From NCBI GenBank assembly GCA_029260765.1, contig JAJDCP010000124.1, forward strand, positions 32,441 through 96,440: 64,000 nt of DNA, read 5' to 3'. This document shows, piece after piece, positions 28,144 through 35,791 of the stretch (the first letter of the stretch is position 1; each line of letters begins with the position of its first letter). The position numbers and the translations under genes were made by a program. The notes under the pieces are model-generated. The model was not told the origin of the DNA and did no database searches. It saw nothing but the letters and a program-made list of their open reading frames with translations. The stretch is from Planctomycetota bacterium (GTDB lineage: Bacteria > Planctomycetota > J058 > JAJDCP01).

Positions 28144-28556
28144 GCTGCACCCCCGCCGAACCAGCCACCTGAAGGCATCCAGCCCATATCTGCAAAGTAG
28201 GACCAGCCGAGTCCAGCTTCAGGGATCAGGCGAGCATCTACGCCCAAGCCCTCGAGTCGTTGCAGCGCATCCTGCCACTCGAGGCCGCCCGCCTGTTCTT
28301 TGCCCTCGGGGTCGCGCAAGGTGTAGCGGTGCGAGGGGTGCTCGAAGGGCATACACCCGGTGTCCTTCAACTCGAAGCCGTCCAGATAGAGGGCGAAGCG
28401 CTCTTGGGCCGATGCGTCGATCAACCGCCAGGGGCCTTCCCGGCCTTGGAAAACCAGCACCTTGACCACGGTTCCGATCTGCAGAGCTGCTCGCCCCCTG
28501 TAGTCGACAATGACGGCATCGGCTTCGGCCTTGGTCTCTGTGTTCCAGAGCTTCAT
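28140..28556 (-). CDS. Hypothetical protein of replication operon
   Basis: 138 residues. The ATG at 28556 is chosen because AAGGAAA precedes it and it overlaps the upstream gene by ATGA; its own stop overlaps the primase start the same way. The sequence begins MKLWNTETKAEADAVIVDYRG and contains a beta-rich part (ALQIGTVVKVLVFQGREGPWRLI), then LQRLEGLGVDARLI. A Gly/Trp-rich tail follows (GWMPSGGWFGGG). No family is recognised. Its position directly before the primase-helicase suggests a small accessory replication or regulatory factor. Confidence 0.7.
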   Translation of the reverse strand: MKLWNTETKAEADAVIVDYRGRAALQIGTVVKVLVFQGREGPWRLIDASAQERFALYLDGFELKDTGCMPFEHPSHRYTLRDPEGKEQAGGLEWQDALQRLEGLGVDARLIPEAGLGWSYFADMGWMPSGGWFGGGAA

Positions 28557-28927
28557 GGTGTTTCCTTTCGACCGGGTTGCCGTTCTTTGAGCCAGTCGAT
28601 CAGCTCTCTCCAGCTCGGCCGGTCCAGGCGCAGCGCCAAGTGGAAGCCGAATACGGCCTGCTTGACGCTGGCGCCGTCGACCTTCCCGGCCAGCAGGCCG
28701 ATGAAGATCGAAGCCATGCTCTTCGAGGGCGGGCGCTCGGCCCACAGGCGGCGTAGCAGGGCAATCTGCTTCGGCGTTGCTGGCGCCTCGGGGGCCTTCG
28801 GCTTCGGCAGCCAGCCCCTGTGTTGCTTGCAGCTCGGGCAGCGCAAGCCTTTGTGGTGCGGCCCGCAGCCTGGTAGCTCTTCGAGATCGGTGCCGCACTC
28901 GCGGCAGATGCGCGGTGTCGTAGTCAT
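28553..28927 (-). CDS. Zinc-ribbon hypothetical protein
   Basis: 124 residues. The N-terminus carries two CxxC pairs (CRECGTDLEELPGCGPHHKGLRCPSC region), giving a zinc-ribbon of about 30 residues. It is followed by a Pro/Lys linker and a helical domain (KQIALLRRLWAERPPSKSMASIF and FGFHLALRLDRPSWRELIDWLKE). ATGA overlaps link it to genes on both sides. A nucleic-acid-binding role within the replication operon is likely, but the family is not known to me. Confidence 0.72.
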   Translation of the reverse strand: MTTTPRICRECGTDLEELPGCGPHHKGLRCPSCKQHRGWLPKPKAPEAPATPKQIALLRRLWAERPPSKSMASIFIGLLAGKVDGASVKQAVFGFHLALRLDRPSWRELIDWLKERQPGRKETP

Positions 28928-29364
28928 GCCGCTCCCTCGATCGCGACCTCAGCGCCCTGAGAGCCCGCCAGCATCACGAACACACCGCGGAAGGTGGTCA
29001 GGGCGTAGACGCGCGTCGCGTTCTGACCGGCCACGCGCACAACCTCGAACCGACCACCGTGCGCGGTGCCAGCGTCCGCCAAGAGAGTCGCGAATTGGGC
29101 AGCGGCCTCGCGATCGAAGCTGCCCATGGTTGGCTCGCCGTCGACGATGTTGACGGGGCCCACGAACACCGCTCCGATCCCGGGCTGCTCGAACCGCAGC
29201 AGCCGCAGATCGAATGGGCGGGATCCCGAGGCCCCGGCCAGGGCGGCCGCTACGATCCCGGGGTTGAAGGGCAGCGTGTTGGCAGGTAGACTAGCAGTGT
29301 CGTTGTCTTCGACTTTGAGCCGCTCCGCCCCGCCAGGCGAGCGGCTGGTTCGCTTGTTGATCAT
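28924..29364 (-). CDS. Hypothetical protein of replication operon
   Basis: 146 residues from the ATG at 29364, which overlaps the upstream stop as ATGA. The longer frame from 29439 would overlap the upstream gene by 79 nt and is not preferred. The N-terminus is polar and basic; the rest is a compact alpha/beta domain (RPFDLRLLRFEQPGIGAVFVGPVN, RFEVVRVAGQNATRVYALTTFRGVFVMLAG). No motif or family is recognised. It is co-translated with the zinc-ribbon gene. Confidence 0.7.
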   Translation of the reverse strand: MINKRTSRSPGGAERLKVEDNDTASLPANTLPFNPGIVAAALAGASGSRPFDLRLLRFEQPGIGAVFVGPVNIVDGEPTMGSFDREAAAQFATLLADAGTAHGGRFEVVRVAGQNATRVYALTTFRGVFVMLAGSQGAEVAIEGAA

Positions 29365-29567
29365 TCGGTGCTCGCCCCCGACTGAGTCGCTGCACCTGCA
29401 AGGCAACGCTCTATCCACTCGATCAAGTCGCGCTTGCAAAGCAGCATGCGCGACCCACAGTCGGGCGCCGGGGATAGCTCACCATCGTCAATCGCTTGGC
29501 GTAGGCGATGCTCACAGATCAGCCCCCCCAGCTCGGCCGACGCCGCTCGCGGTGTGTACAGGTCCAT
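29361..29567 (-). CDS. Small HTH DNA-binding protein, first gene of operon
   Basis: 68 residues. The ATG at 29567 has AAGGA upstream. The sequence (YTPRAASAELGGLICEHRLRQAIDDGEL, then SRMLLCKRDLIEWIERCL) has the layout of small excisionase/AlpA-like HTH proteins: a helix-turn-helix, then a wing with an RxDLxxWI-type motif. As first gene after the palindrome-bearing promoter region it may autoregulate the train or act as excisionase. Together with the second HTH protein next to the integrase, the island has at least two candidates for directionality factor. Confidence 0.7.
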   Translation of the reverse strand: MDLYTPRAASAELGGLICEHRLRQAIDDGELSPAPDCGSRMLLCKRDLIEWIERCLAGAATQSGASTE

Positions 29568-29617
29568 GGGGCATCCTTTTCCTGCGCCCTCTTCGGTGCG
29601 CGTCTCTACAAACGCGG

Positions 29618-29662
29618 TGATGCACCAACCATGCACCAGGTGATGCACCAGGTGGTGCATCA
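29618..29662. promoter_or_regulatory. Palindromic operator-like repeats
   Basis: Three ATGCACCA units follow one another (29620, 29631, 29643). The last forms a perfect palindrome of arms TGATGCACCA and TGGTGCATCA separated by GG (29641-29662). Another half site GGTGGTGCATC lies at 29740. The cluster sits 50-180 bp upstream of the first gene of the integrase/primase train, a natural place for a repressor or autoregulator site. Confidence 0.65.
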
Positions 29663-29749
29663 CCTCTGAGCGCTTGCCAGGCGGCCTCAAGGCAGGTAGA
29701 TTAATTTTCGTTGACCCGTTGATGGACCAGGTCTGTACGGGTGGTGCAT

Positions 29750-31270
29750 CTAGTGGTCGTCGGCTTGGACCTGGCGCAGCGAGTCGCCACCAAGCTGGCG
29801 CCGGACCCGGTGCCTGAACAGGTCGCCGAGCTTGTGCGCTCCCAACTCGCGGCCGCGCCGATAGCTTTCGCCGAGCTTGGAGCCCTTGCGGAGACGTCGG
29901 CGATTGATGCCAATCCGTCGGGCGATGTCGGCCTTCGTAGCGGAAGGGTCGCGCTCCGTTTCGTTCGCGACGCGCTGCGCAAGGGCGGAGAGTGTCGGCT
30001 GTCGGCCGGGGGAGACTTCGGTCTCGAGCCTGCTGGCCTGGGGCTCTTCGGTCTCGGCTGTGGGTCCTCGAAGCCGGCGCACCGCTGAGCGGAGGGCTGG
30101 TGCGGGCGCCTGAACGAAACCGTCGGCGGCCTCCTCCAGGAACCCGGCAACAGGTCCGAATTCGTGCGAAGCTGAGAGCTCCAACAGGGCATCCCTGACG
30201 AAAGTCCGAAGCCGGGGGTAGGCGAGGGTGATGCCTGCGACCGCCACGGCCGAGCCCAAGCGCTGCGAAGTGGGCACGTCTACGTCTTCGGCGCGCTCGA
30301 GCATCCTCTCCATATACCACGTGGCTGCGCGCCAGAAACCGCGGCGGAACAGGTTCTTCCTGGCGATCGGCGCTTGAGTTTCCGTCAACTTCTTTTGGGC
30401 TATTTGGGCATTGAAGAGGTCGCAACCAGCTTCTTGCACCAGGAGTCGTTTGTGATTTGCCCAGCGCGCCAGCTTGAACCCTTCGACGCCGGGGGCCCCC
30501 AACCTGGCGGCGTCCAGGATTAGGTCTGTGAGCCTTGCGTCGAACTCGAATTTCTGTTTTCCGTCTGCTGTCGTCTCGATATTCATGAACCCAAGCGCAG
30601 TTTCCAGGACGGGTCCGGCATTCGCTTCGTAGGCGTGGTCGAGCGAGAGCACATCCCTCGGATCGACTGCACACGCGTCGGAATACACCCAGCGCTTTCG
30701 GGTAGACGCTTTCGGGGCCCGTCCCGTTGGCTCGGAAGTGTTGCTTCCGGAGCCCTGAGCGTTGCCACAGATGAACTGCATCAGATCCAAGAAATGCTGG
30801 GCAGCCTGTCGGCTGGTTTCGATAGCTGCCGCCCGGGTGGCCAGAAAGATGGCAATGTCCCTGGCTCGAGCGAGCCACTGGCACTGAAGCCGAAGAAAGC
30901 CGCTCTTTGCATGCTCGTGCTTCCCGTGAGCGCGAACTGCTTGAACGATCTTCACCAGATTCCGCGTGAGTGTACGCACCTGCTGATCTACGTTCATCGC
31001 CTTGTAGAACGGTGGAACAATGCCCGCATCGAAGGCGGCGGCCAAGGCGTCGACAACCACAGGGGCTGGTTTGAGTGCGAACCCAGCATCGTAGAATTCG
31101 CCCACCCGGTATGCCCACGTCGACTCCGCCTCCAGGGTGCCGAGCGGATCTGAACTGGTTGGGTCGAACCCCAGAATCCCCAGGGTGAATCCCAGAAGCG
31201 CTACTTGTTTCCTGCATTCGTCGTCCGGGTCGGGACCCAGGAACGCAGCAAGTTCTTCGTTGAGCAGCAT
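29750..31270 (-). CDS. Large hypothetical island protein with C-terminal HTH
   Basis: 506 residues from the ATG at 31270, chosen because GGAGGG lies six bases upstream; the frame is open back to 31378. The protein is mostly helical with no membrane segment. The last 80 residues contain an HTH-like stretch (ATKADIARRIGINRRRLRKGS) and a very basic tail, so DNA binding is likely. The central region (YKAMNVDQQVRTLTRNLVKIVQAV, RDIAIFLATRAAAIETS) is not recognised. It is the last gene of the upstream train and precedes the operator-like palindrome. It could be a regulator or a partner of the replication module. Confidence 0.65.
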   Translation of the reverse strand: MLLNEELAAFLGPDPDDECRKQVALLGFTLGILGFDPTSSDPLGTLEAESTWAYRVGEFYDAGFALKPAPVVVDALAAAFDAGIVPPFYKAMNVDQQVRTLTRNLVKIVQAVRAHGKHEHAKSGFLRLQCQWLARARDIAIFLATRAAAIETSRQAAQHFLDLMQFICGNAQGSGSNTSEPTGRAPKASTRKRWVYSDACAVDPRDVLSLDHAYEANAGPVLETALGFMNIETTADGKQKFEFDARLTDLILDAARLGAPGVEGFKLARWANHKRLLVQEAGCDLFNAQIAQKKLTETQAPIARKNLFRRGFWRAATWYMERMLERAEDVDVPTSQRLGSAVAVAGITLAYPRLRTFVRDALLELSASHEFGPVAGFLEEAADGFVQAPAPALRSAVRRLRGPTAETEEPQASRLETEVSPGRQPTLSALAQRVANETERDPSATKADIARRIGINRRRLRKGSKLGESYRRGRELGAHKLGDLFRHRVRRQLGGDSLRQVQADDH

Positions 31271-31435
31271 GCGCAGCCCTCCAGCCGCTGGGCTGTTTCT
31301 GACGGGGTCGGCTGCTACAATGGGGTTGCCAGTCCAAAGTAGCGCCGTTGCGGGCCCGCCCGCGGCGGCTCTTTTCATTGGCCCACGGCTCCAGAATAGC
31401 CCAGACCTCCGTCAATTCCGGACAGGCAGCCAGCC

Positions 31436-31747
31436 TCACGCGCCAGCCCGCCGGGCCTCGAGCAGCAACCGCTCCAGCCCTTCGGCCAGAGGCTCGACGT
31501 CGCCTGGCCTCCAGAGTTTCCGAGAACCGATCGCGATTCCACCAGGCAGAGCAGGCTGCGAGGCGAGCAGCATGCGCAGCCCACGCTGGCCCACAGGCTG
31601 GCCGAGAGCTTCGGTCAGCTCATGAAGCAGGCGGGCAGCTGGCAGATAGGTTCCGGCAGGAAGGAACAACCTCTGTGGGCCGTCCTCGAGCTGCAGAAGG
31701 CCATCGCTGGCCGCGAATAGCAGGGGCAAGGAAGTGCTCAGTTGCAT
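31436..31747 (-). CDS. Small hypothetical island protein (relic copy outside)
   Basis: 103 residues. It begins MQLSTSLPLLFAASDG and continues LQLEDGPQRLFLPAGTYLP, AARLLHELTEALGQPVGQRG and LASQPALPGGIAIG. The start overlaps the upstream gene by 10 nt. A recognisable but broken homologue of residues 19-77 lies outside the island at 47738-47926, so this family probably travels with such elements. No function is known. The short beta-rich N-terminus and helical centre suggest a small interaction or regulatory protein. Confidence 0.7.
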   Translation of the reverse strand: MQLSTSLPLLFAASDGLLQLEDGPQRLFLPAGTYLPAARLLHELTEALGQPVGQRGLRMLLASQPALPGGIAIGSRKLWRPGDVEPLAEGLERLLLEARRAGA

Positions 31748-31965
31748 GGCGATTCCCCCTCCAGCAGCTTCGCGGCTTCGGCCAGCTCTCGAATGTCCGT
31801 GGCGAGTTCCCCCAGCAGCTCGACCGCCTCCCCGAGTTCGTCGATCAGCTCGCCAGCGACGGCGGGCTCAATCTTGCCCATGGCATCGCCTGCTACTCGG
31901 GCGGCCTTGGCGGCCAGGGCCAGCAGGTTCTCGGCCTGGCGCAGGCCTTCGACGCTGTTCAACAT
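31738..31965 (-). CDS. Small helical hypothetical protein
   Basis: 75 residues from the ATG at 31965, which overlaps the upstream stop by seven nt. It is almost entirely helical and acidic with heptad-like Leu/Ala spacing (LRQAENLLALAAKAARVAG, LIDELGEAVELLGELA), so a coiled coil or helical bundle is likely. Its start MLNSVEG resembles the upstream protein's MLNITEE, partly because both start codons overlap a preceding gene's end in the same way. It is reminiscent of small accessory proteins of mobile elements. Function unknown. Confidence 0.65.
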   Translation of the reverse strand: MLNSVEGLRQAENLLALAAKAARVAGDAMGKIEPAVAGELIDELGEAVELLGELATDIRELAEAAKLLEGESPCN

Positions 31966-32609
31966 GGCGCGCCCTCCTGCTCGACAAGCTGCCGCACGGT
32001 TGTTGCTAGGCGGTCCCGGTCGAACGCGGCGGGCTCCGCCTTCCCGATCAGCCCACGCATCAGGCGGGTTGCCATTCGCTCTGCCAGCTCTTCGAACCAT
32101 CGAGCGATGCGCAACGCGTCGGCCATGGTGGCATCGAGCCTCTTCCGACACTTCCCAGCTCGATCGGTTCCCCAGTCCTCGAGCACTCGGCCGACAAATG
32201 CCTGGCGGGCATGGACGTCGGCCTGGAAGACGGGCAGGTCGGTGTCGTCGAGCAGCAACGGCTCGAAGGCCAGGAAGCGCACGGCCTGTAGGTTCGGGTC
32301 CCAAACAGCGGCCGGGGTGTCTCCCTCGAGCGAGACAGTTTCCAGCTCGGGCAGACTATCGGCCACGACCTCGAGGTCGGCAGCCTGTGGGCCTTCTTCG
32401 GGCACGCGCTCAGGTTCTTGCTCGACGTTCCAGAGCTGGCCGGAGGGGCCACGCACGCTGCAGCCCGACTCAATGACGGTGAAACCCAGGGCTGTCAGCA
32501 TGCTGTCAAGCGCGGTGCAGGCCGTTGCCCAGGTCGTAGCCGGGGCTTCGGCTTGGGACAGGGCCCGGCGGGCTGCGAGTAGGATCTGCTCTTCGGTGAT
32601 GTTCAACAT
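31959..32609 (-). CDS. Hypothetical island protein
   Basis: 216 residues from the ATG at 32609, which overlaps the preceding stop by seven nt; a start at 32630 is possible. The N-terminal 45 residues are helical (EEQILLAARRALSQ). A mainly beta middle follows (SGCSVRGPSGQLWNVEQ, AAVWDPNLQAVRFLAFEPLLL), then a helical C-terminal half (DALRIARWFEELAERMATRLM). It ends in EGAPC, because its last codons double as the ribosome-binding site and start of the next gene. No family is recognised. Confidence 0.65.
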   Translation of the reverse strand: MLNITEEQILLAARRALSQAEAPATTWATACTALDSMLTALGFTVIESGCSVRGPSGQLWNVEQEPERVPEEGPQAADLEVVADSLPELETVSLEGDTPAAVWDPNLQAVRFLAFEPLLLDDTDLPVFQADVHARQAFVGRVLEDWGTDRAGKCRKRLDATMADALRIARWFEELAERMATRLMRGLIGKAEPAAFDRDRLATTVRQLVEQEGAPC

Positions 32610-33046
32610 GGCTGCCCCTCCGGCAGACATGGCCTGCAGCCGTTGCTGGGCTTGCGCATGCCTTCGAGCGCTTCCGCCTCGAGCTGTGCCCGCTGCTGCT
32701 CGGCACGCGCCTCGCGCCCGGCCAGGGCCTTGCTGATGCAGCCCTCGAACCAGGCAATCAGATGCCTGGCTTCCCGTTCGTCAAACATGAAGTACTCGAC
32801 AGCCTGCGGCCAGACGGCCTTCAGCTCAGCCAGGCGGGCTTCGAGCTCGGCGAGCGTGCACGGCAGGTCCAGCCCGTAGAGCTCGAGCGACAGGAAGCAC
32901 GGATCTCGCCGGCCGGGCGGGTCGTATACGGCCGCCGTTTCTCGGGTGTCCGAGCAGACTGGACAGTGGGGGTCACTGGTCGAATGCGCCGGGGTGTGGC
33001 GATCTCCGCCTGTTGTGGGCGTGGGCTTGGTCGGAACGGTAGGCAT
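32603..33046 (-). CDS. Hypothetical protein with CxxC, first gene of train
   Basis: 147 residues. GGGAGG seven bases before the ATG at 33046 supports the start. After a Thr/Pro-rich N-terminus comes HCPVCSDT, a single CxxC knuckle, and a later pair in the tail (GCRPCLPEGQPC), which may form a metal site. The centre is helical (CTLAELEARLAELKAVWPQAVEYFMF, REARHLIAWFEGCI). It is the first of five leftward genes and is divergent from the small RHH-like gene. Function unknown. Confidence 0.65.
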   Translation of the reverse strand: MPTVPTKPTPTTGGDRHTPAHSTSDPHCPVCSDTRETAAVYDPPGRRDPCFLSLELYGLDLPCTLAELEARLAELKAVWPQAVEYFMFDEREARHLIAWFEGCISKALAGREARAEQQRAQLEAEALEGMRKPSNGCRPCLPEGQPC

Positions 33047-33316
33047 AGCGGGCCCTCCCCGCCCTGCTAGCCGTTCGGCCCGCGATGTGCTACCATCGTG
33101 GCGACCGCCGCGCTTTTCGGTCTCCGAACGGTGCAGGTCGGTTGTCTCGGGTCTTGGGTGTATGCCGGCAAGCTGATCCCAGGACCCGGTCTTTTTGTTG
33201 CGCGGTCAACAGGGAGGCTACTGCTATGCTGCCATGGCAGCAAGTCGTTTTTCGGAGAGTGAGCAGATTCTGTCGGTCGTCTCGTGTAGAATGGCGGCAC
33301 GAACTCTGGGGGCGCA
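33047..33316. promoter_or_regulatory. Divergent promoter region
   Basis: Non-coding space between two divergent genes. It must hold promoters for both the five-gene leftward train and the rightward RHH-like gene. A TAGAAT at 33287 could be a -10 box for the rightward gene; I see no convincing -35 match. No strong hairpin is evident. Confidence 0.4.
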
Positions 33317-33535
33317 ATGGCAAACGTTGACCGGGTCTCTGTCCGGATCGACCCGCGGGAAAACGCGTTGATCGACCTGGCAATCACCCACCTGAAACTT
33401 CAGACCGGGCGCTCGATCTCGAAGAACGATGTGTTCCTGTCCCTGGTCCGTGGCCTGCTCGGTGGCACAATAACTTTGCCAGAATTCGACGGCCTCGATG
33501 TCGCCGCCATCGTTCGCGACGCAGATGGTGCCTAG
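33317..33535 (+). CDS. Small ribbon-helix-helix-like protein
   Basis: 72 residues. GGGGG precedes the ATG at 33317 by four bases. An N-terminal strand RVSVRID is followed by two helices (ENALIDLAITHLKLQTGR, SKNDVFLSLVRGLL), the layout of ribbon-helix-helix repressors. The acidic tail is short. It is divergent from the five-gene train, so it may control the shared promoter region; this is inferred from position. An antitoxin-type role is another option, but no toxin adjoins directly. Confidence 0.65.
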   Translation: MANVDRVSVRIDPRENALIDLAITHLKLQTGRSISKNDVFLSLVRGLLGGTITLPEFDGLDVAAIVRDADGA

Positions 33536-33678
33536 AACCCCACCACACACACTCCGACACGAGTTACACCCATGGCTCGCACACACCCTCCGCCGCAGGC
33601 CTAACCGGCCAGAGTGTTGGACGTTGTGCGCTGGCATACTAGGGCGGGCTAAGCCTGGAGACACAGGGGACACCTACA

Positions 33679-34764
33679 GTGCCGAACAAACCCACGGCGG
33701 GGTTTCGGTTTCAGCAGACTGAAGAGGATGCCGTTGGCGAGACGTGCAACACGCAAGAGGCCTTCGAGCTGACTGGCAAGAGCGTTCGGGTCATCCAGAA
33801 GTGGTGTCGCGAAGGCCGCATCAGGTACGCGAAAAAGGTCGGCGGGAGGTGGCACATCCCTCGATCTGAGATTGTCACAGATGGCCTTTTCAAGCCGTAC
33901 ACTTCGGGTTTTCTGCAGCTGATACTCTCGAAGAACCAACTGTTTCAGATTCCGGAATTCCTCGCAGACCTGAGACTGAAACCAAACCGGACCATCAGAC
34001 TGCATGAGTTTGCTGAAGATGCCACCGCAAAGAACATCCTGGACTGGTGGTTCTCTCTCCGCAGAGAGTTGCTCGAGATTCGTTTGGAGGCAGCTCAGTC
34101 TGCCGCCTACCTTGATCTGTGCGAGATGTGGCTACCGCAAGATGAGCCTCTGGCGCTTGGATATAAGTATCTTGCAGGTTGTCGCTATCTAGGTCGATGG
34201 ATGGTCGACGTTTGTTCATTCTCTGAGCACATCATCTACTTTCTCAACGAAAAGACCAGGCACTTCTTTGATTGGGGTCCAGCTCGCAAGAGCGTTGTCA
34301 AGGATCTCGGTGAGTTCGCAGATAGCGAGGCAACCAATGCCATGTTCTTCAACGAACATGAGAAGGCCAAACTGCGAGATCTGTTGCGATTGATCGCCGA
34401 GTACGAAGACGGGATCGCCTTGGCCAGAAAGTACCGCGATACGCGCGCTCATCGATATTTCCCGCCGATTGGCAACGAGCTCTTCTCCGTGCGAGCGACA
34501 ATAGGTCGAGGGGCCGGAAAGGTCGGCTATCTTTGGGACGGCGGAAGACGGATGCCCATCGATCAGATCGTGGAGCTGCTGGTTCCGGTCTGGGAGAAGG
34601 CGATTGCTCTGGTCACTGCGCTCAATAAGCTAGATCGGCTTGGCTCGCAACCAGAGTTTCCGGGGCAAGCAGACCTAAGCTTGGTTGAGATAATGCGACA
34701 GACGATAGAAGACGACCGGGCAATGAGGCAGGCGATAGAAGGCGAGGCAGGCTCAGAGGGCTGA
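33679..34764 (+). CDS. HTH plus HEPN-like protein
   Basis: 361 residues from a GTG at 33679 with AGGGG upstream. Residues 20-70 are an HTH_17/MerR-like module (TQEAFELTGKSVRVIQKWCREGRI, then GGRWHIPRSEI). The remaining 290 residues are helical with a moderately conserved look. A KYRDTRAHRYF segment near residue 255 gives an R-x4-H pattern (RDTRAH), as in HEPN-type RNases. Helical bundles on both sides (WWFSLRRELLEIRLEAAQSAAY, KAKLRDLLRLIAEYEDGIAL) suit that fold. It may be an RNA-cleaving defence or toxin protein, or only a regulator. DNA-binding part likely; HEPN assignment tentative. Confidence 0.65.
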   Translation: MPNKPTAGFRFQQTEEDAVGETCNTQEAFELTGKSVRVIQKWCREGRIRYAKKVGGRWHIPRSEIVTDGLFKPYTSGFLQLILSKNQLFQIPEFLADLRLKPNRTIRLHEFAEDATAKNILDWWFSLRRELLEIRLEAAQSAAYLDLCEMWLPQDEPLALGYKYLAGCRYLGRWMVDVCSFSEHIIYFLNEKTRHFFDWGPARKSVVKDLGEFADSEATNAMFFNEHEKAKLRDLLRLIAEYEDGIALARKYRDTRAHRYFPPIGNELFSVRATIGRGAGKVGYLWDGGRRMPIDQIVELLVPVWEKAIALVTALNKLDRLGSQPEFPGQADLSLVEIMRQTIEDDRAMRQAIEGEAGSEG

Positions 34765-35020
34765 TCCCAAGGTCCGCCGCACTTCGCTTCGCGCACAGGT
34801 CCGGGCGGTTTTTCCTGACGGGATCTACTCAACACGACGCTGGAGGGCGCACCAGCAGAACCCCGCCCCGCATCGCGCCCACCGCAGCCCGTTCCTGGGC
34901 ATCCCAGACCCGCCAGCACTTGTCCCACAGCAAGGCCCGTATCGGCCGCCTATCGCAGCGAGAGCATCGGTTGGCTGGGAAGCCGCGTGCTGCCGTCGGG
35001 GTCGATCGCAAACCTACTCG

Positions 35021-35791
35021 TCAAAGCCGGCCATCTCCGTCGCACACGGTGCAGGGTATGGCGCCGCTGCGACAGAAGGTGCAGGCGTGCGTTCCGCGAC
35101 CGCCGCAATGCTCACAACGCCGTCCCCGAATCTTGCCATCGACACACATCACGCAGTCGGACACGCCGGCCACGCAAACCACGCAGTCGATGACGCCGCG
35201 GCCGGAGCAGAACACGCATGTCGACGGCCCTGAGCGGTAACGGCCAAGGCCGTAGAGCAGCCCACAAAGAAGGATCGAGGCTGCGACGACACCGAAGACC
35301 AACCCAACGCCCTGGCCGAACCCCTGGCCGAAGCTGCTGCCCTGGCGTTGGGGGACGTAGCGCACGCCCGAGCCTGACCCCGATCCTCTCCGCGGTGTGG
35401 GTGCCCGGGCCAACAGCTCTTTCCGTCGGGCGCGCGCCCGGTCGACGCGCTCCTCGCGCCTGCGGCGGGCCAGATCGAGGCGTGCTCTGCGCTTCTTCTT
35501 CGCGGACGCCGCCTTCTCTGCTTTCGCCCGTTTCATGGCGGCCAGGCAAAATACCTTGCGGCAGCGGTGACACTCTACGTTCGCCTCAATGTCGGACCGC
35601 CGGACCACCAGGTGCTCGCGGCAGAAAGGGCAGAGGATCTCGATGTCCGGATCGCCCTCCGCCGGGACAGGGACCATGGGATGCTCCCGGCCGCTTGCGC
35701 CGGATGCGGCCGCATCGGCGTCGGCAGCGAAGCGCAGCAGCTCTTCGTCTCCTTCGTCGTCGTAGAGCTCCGGGTCATCAAGGTCTGGCAT
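35021..35791 (-). CDS. Membrane protein with zinc-ribbon and DnaJ-like CxxC repeats
   Basis: 256 residues from the ATG at 35791; the frame is open to 35836. The N-terminus is acidic. A zinc-ribbon follows (CPFCREHLVVRRSD...CHRC), then a strongly basic Arg/Lys-rich helix of about 50 residues and a Gly/Ser linker. One membrane helix (GLVFGVVAASILLCGLLYGLG) follows. The last 60 residues have about six CxxC pairs in the style of the DnaJ central domain (CVFCSGRGVIDC, CEHCGGRGTHAC, CTFCRSGAIPC). The Cys-rich end probably binds zinc on one side of the membrane and the basic helix nucleic acid or lipid on the other. No family is recognised. Confidence 0.75.
   Translation of the reverse strand: MPDLDDPELYDDEGDEELLRFAADADAAASGASGREHPMVPVPAEGDPDIEILCPFCREHLVVRRSDIEANVECHRCRKVFCLAAMKRAKAEKAASAKKKRRARLDLARRRREERVDRARARRKELLARAPTPRRGSGSGSGVRYVPQRQGSSFGQGFGQGVGLVFGVVAASILLCGLLYGLGRYRSGPSTCVFCSGRGVIDCVVCVAGVSDCVMCVDGKIRGRRCEHCGGRGTHACTFCRSGAIPCTVCDGDGRL

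Noticed and set aside
29361..31439. 692-codon minus-strand frame
   Set aside because: Most of it overlaps the 506-residue gene in another frame and looks random. Only the last 68 codons with their own ribosome-binding site form a real HTH gene, which is listed.
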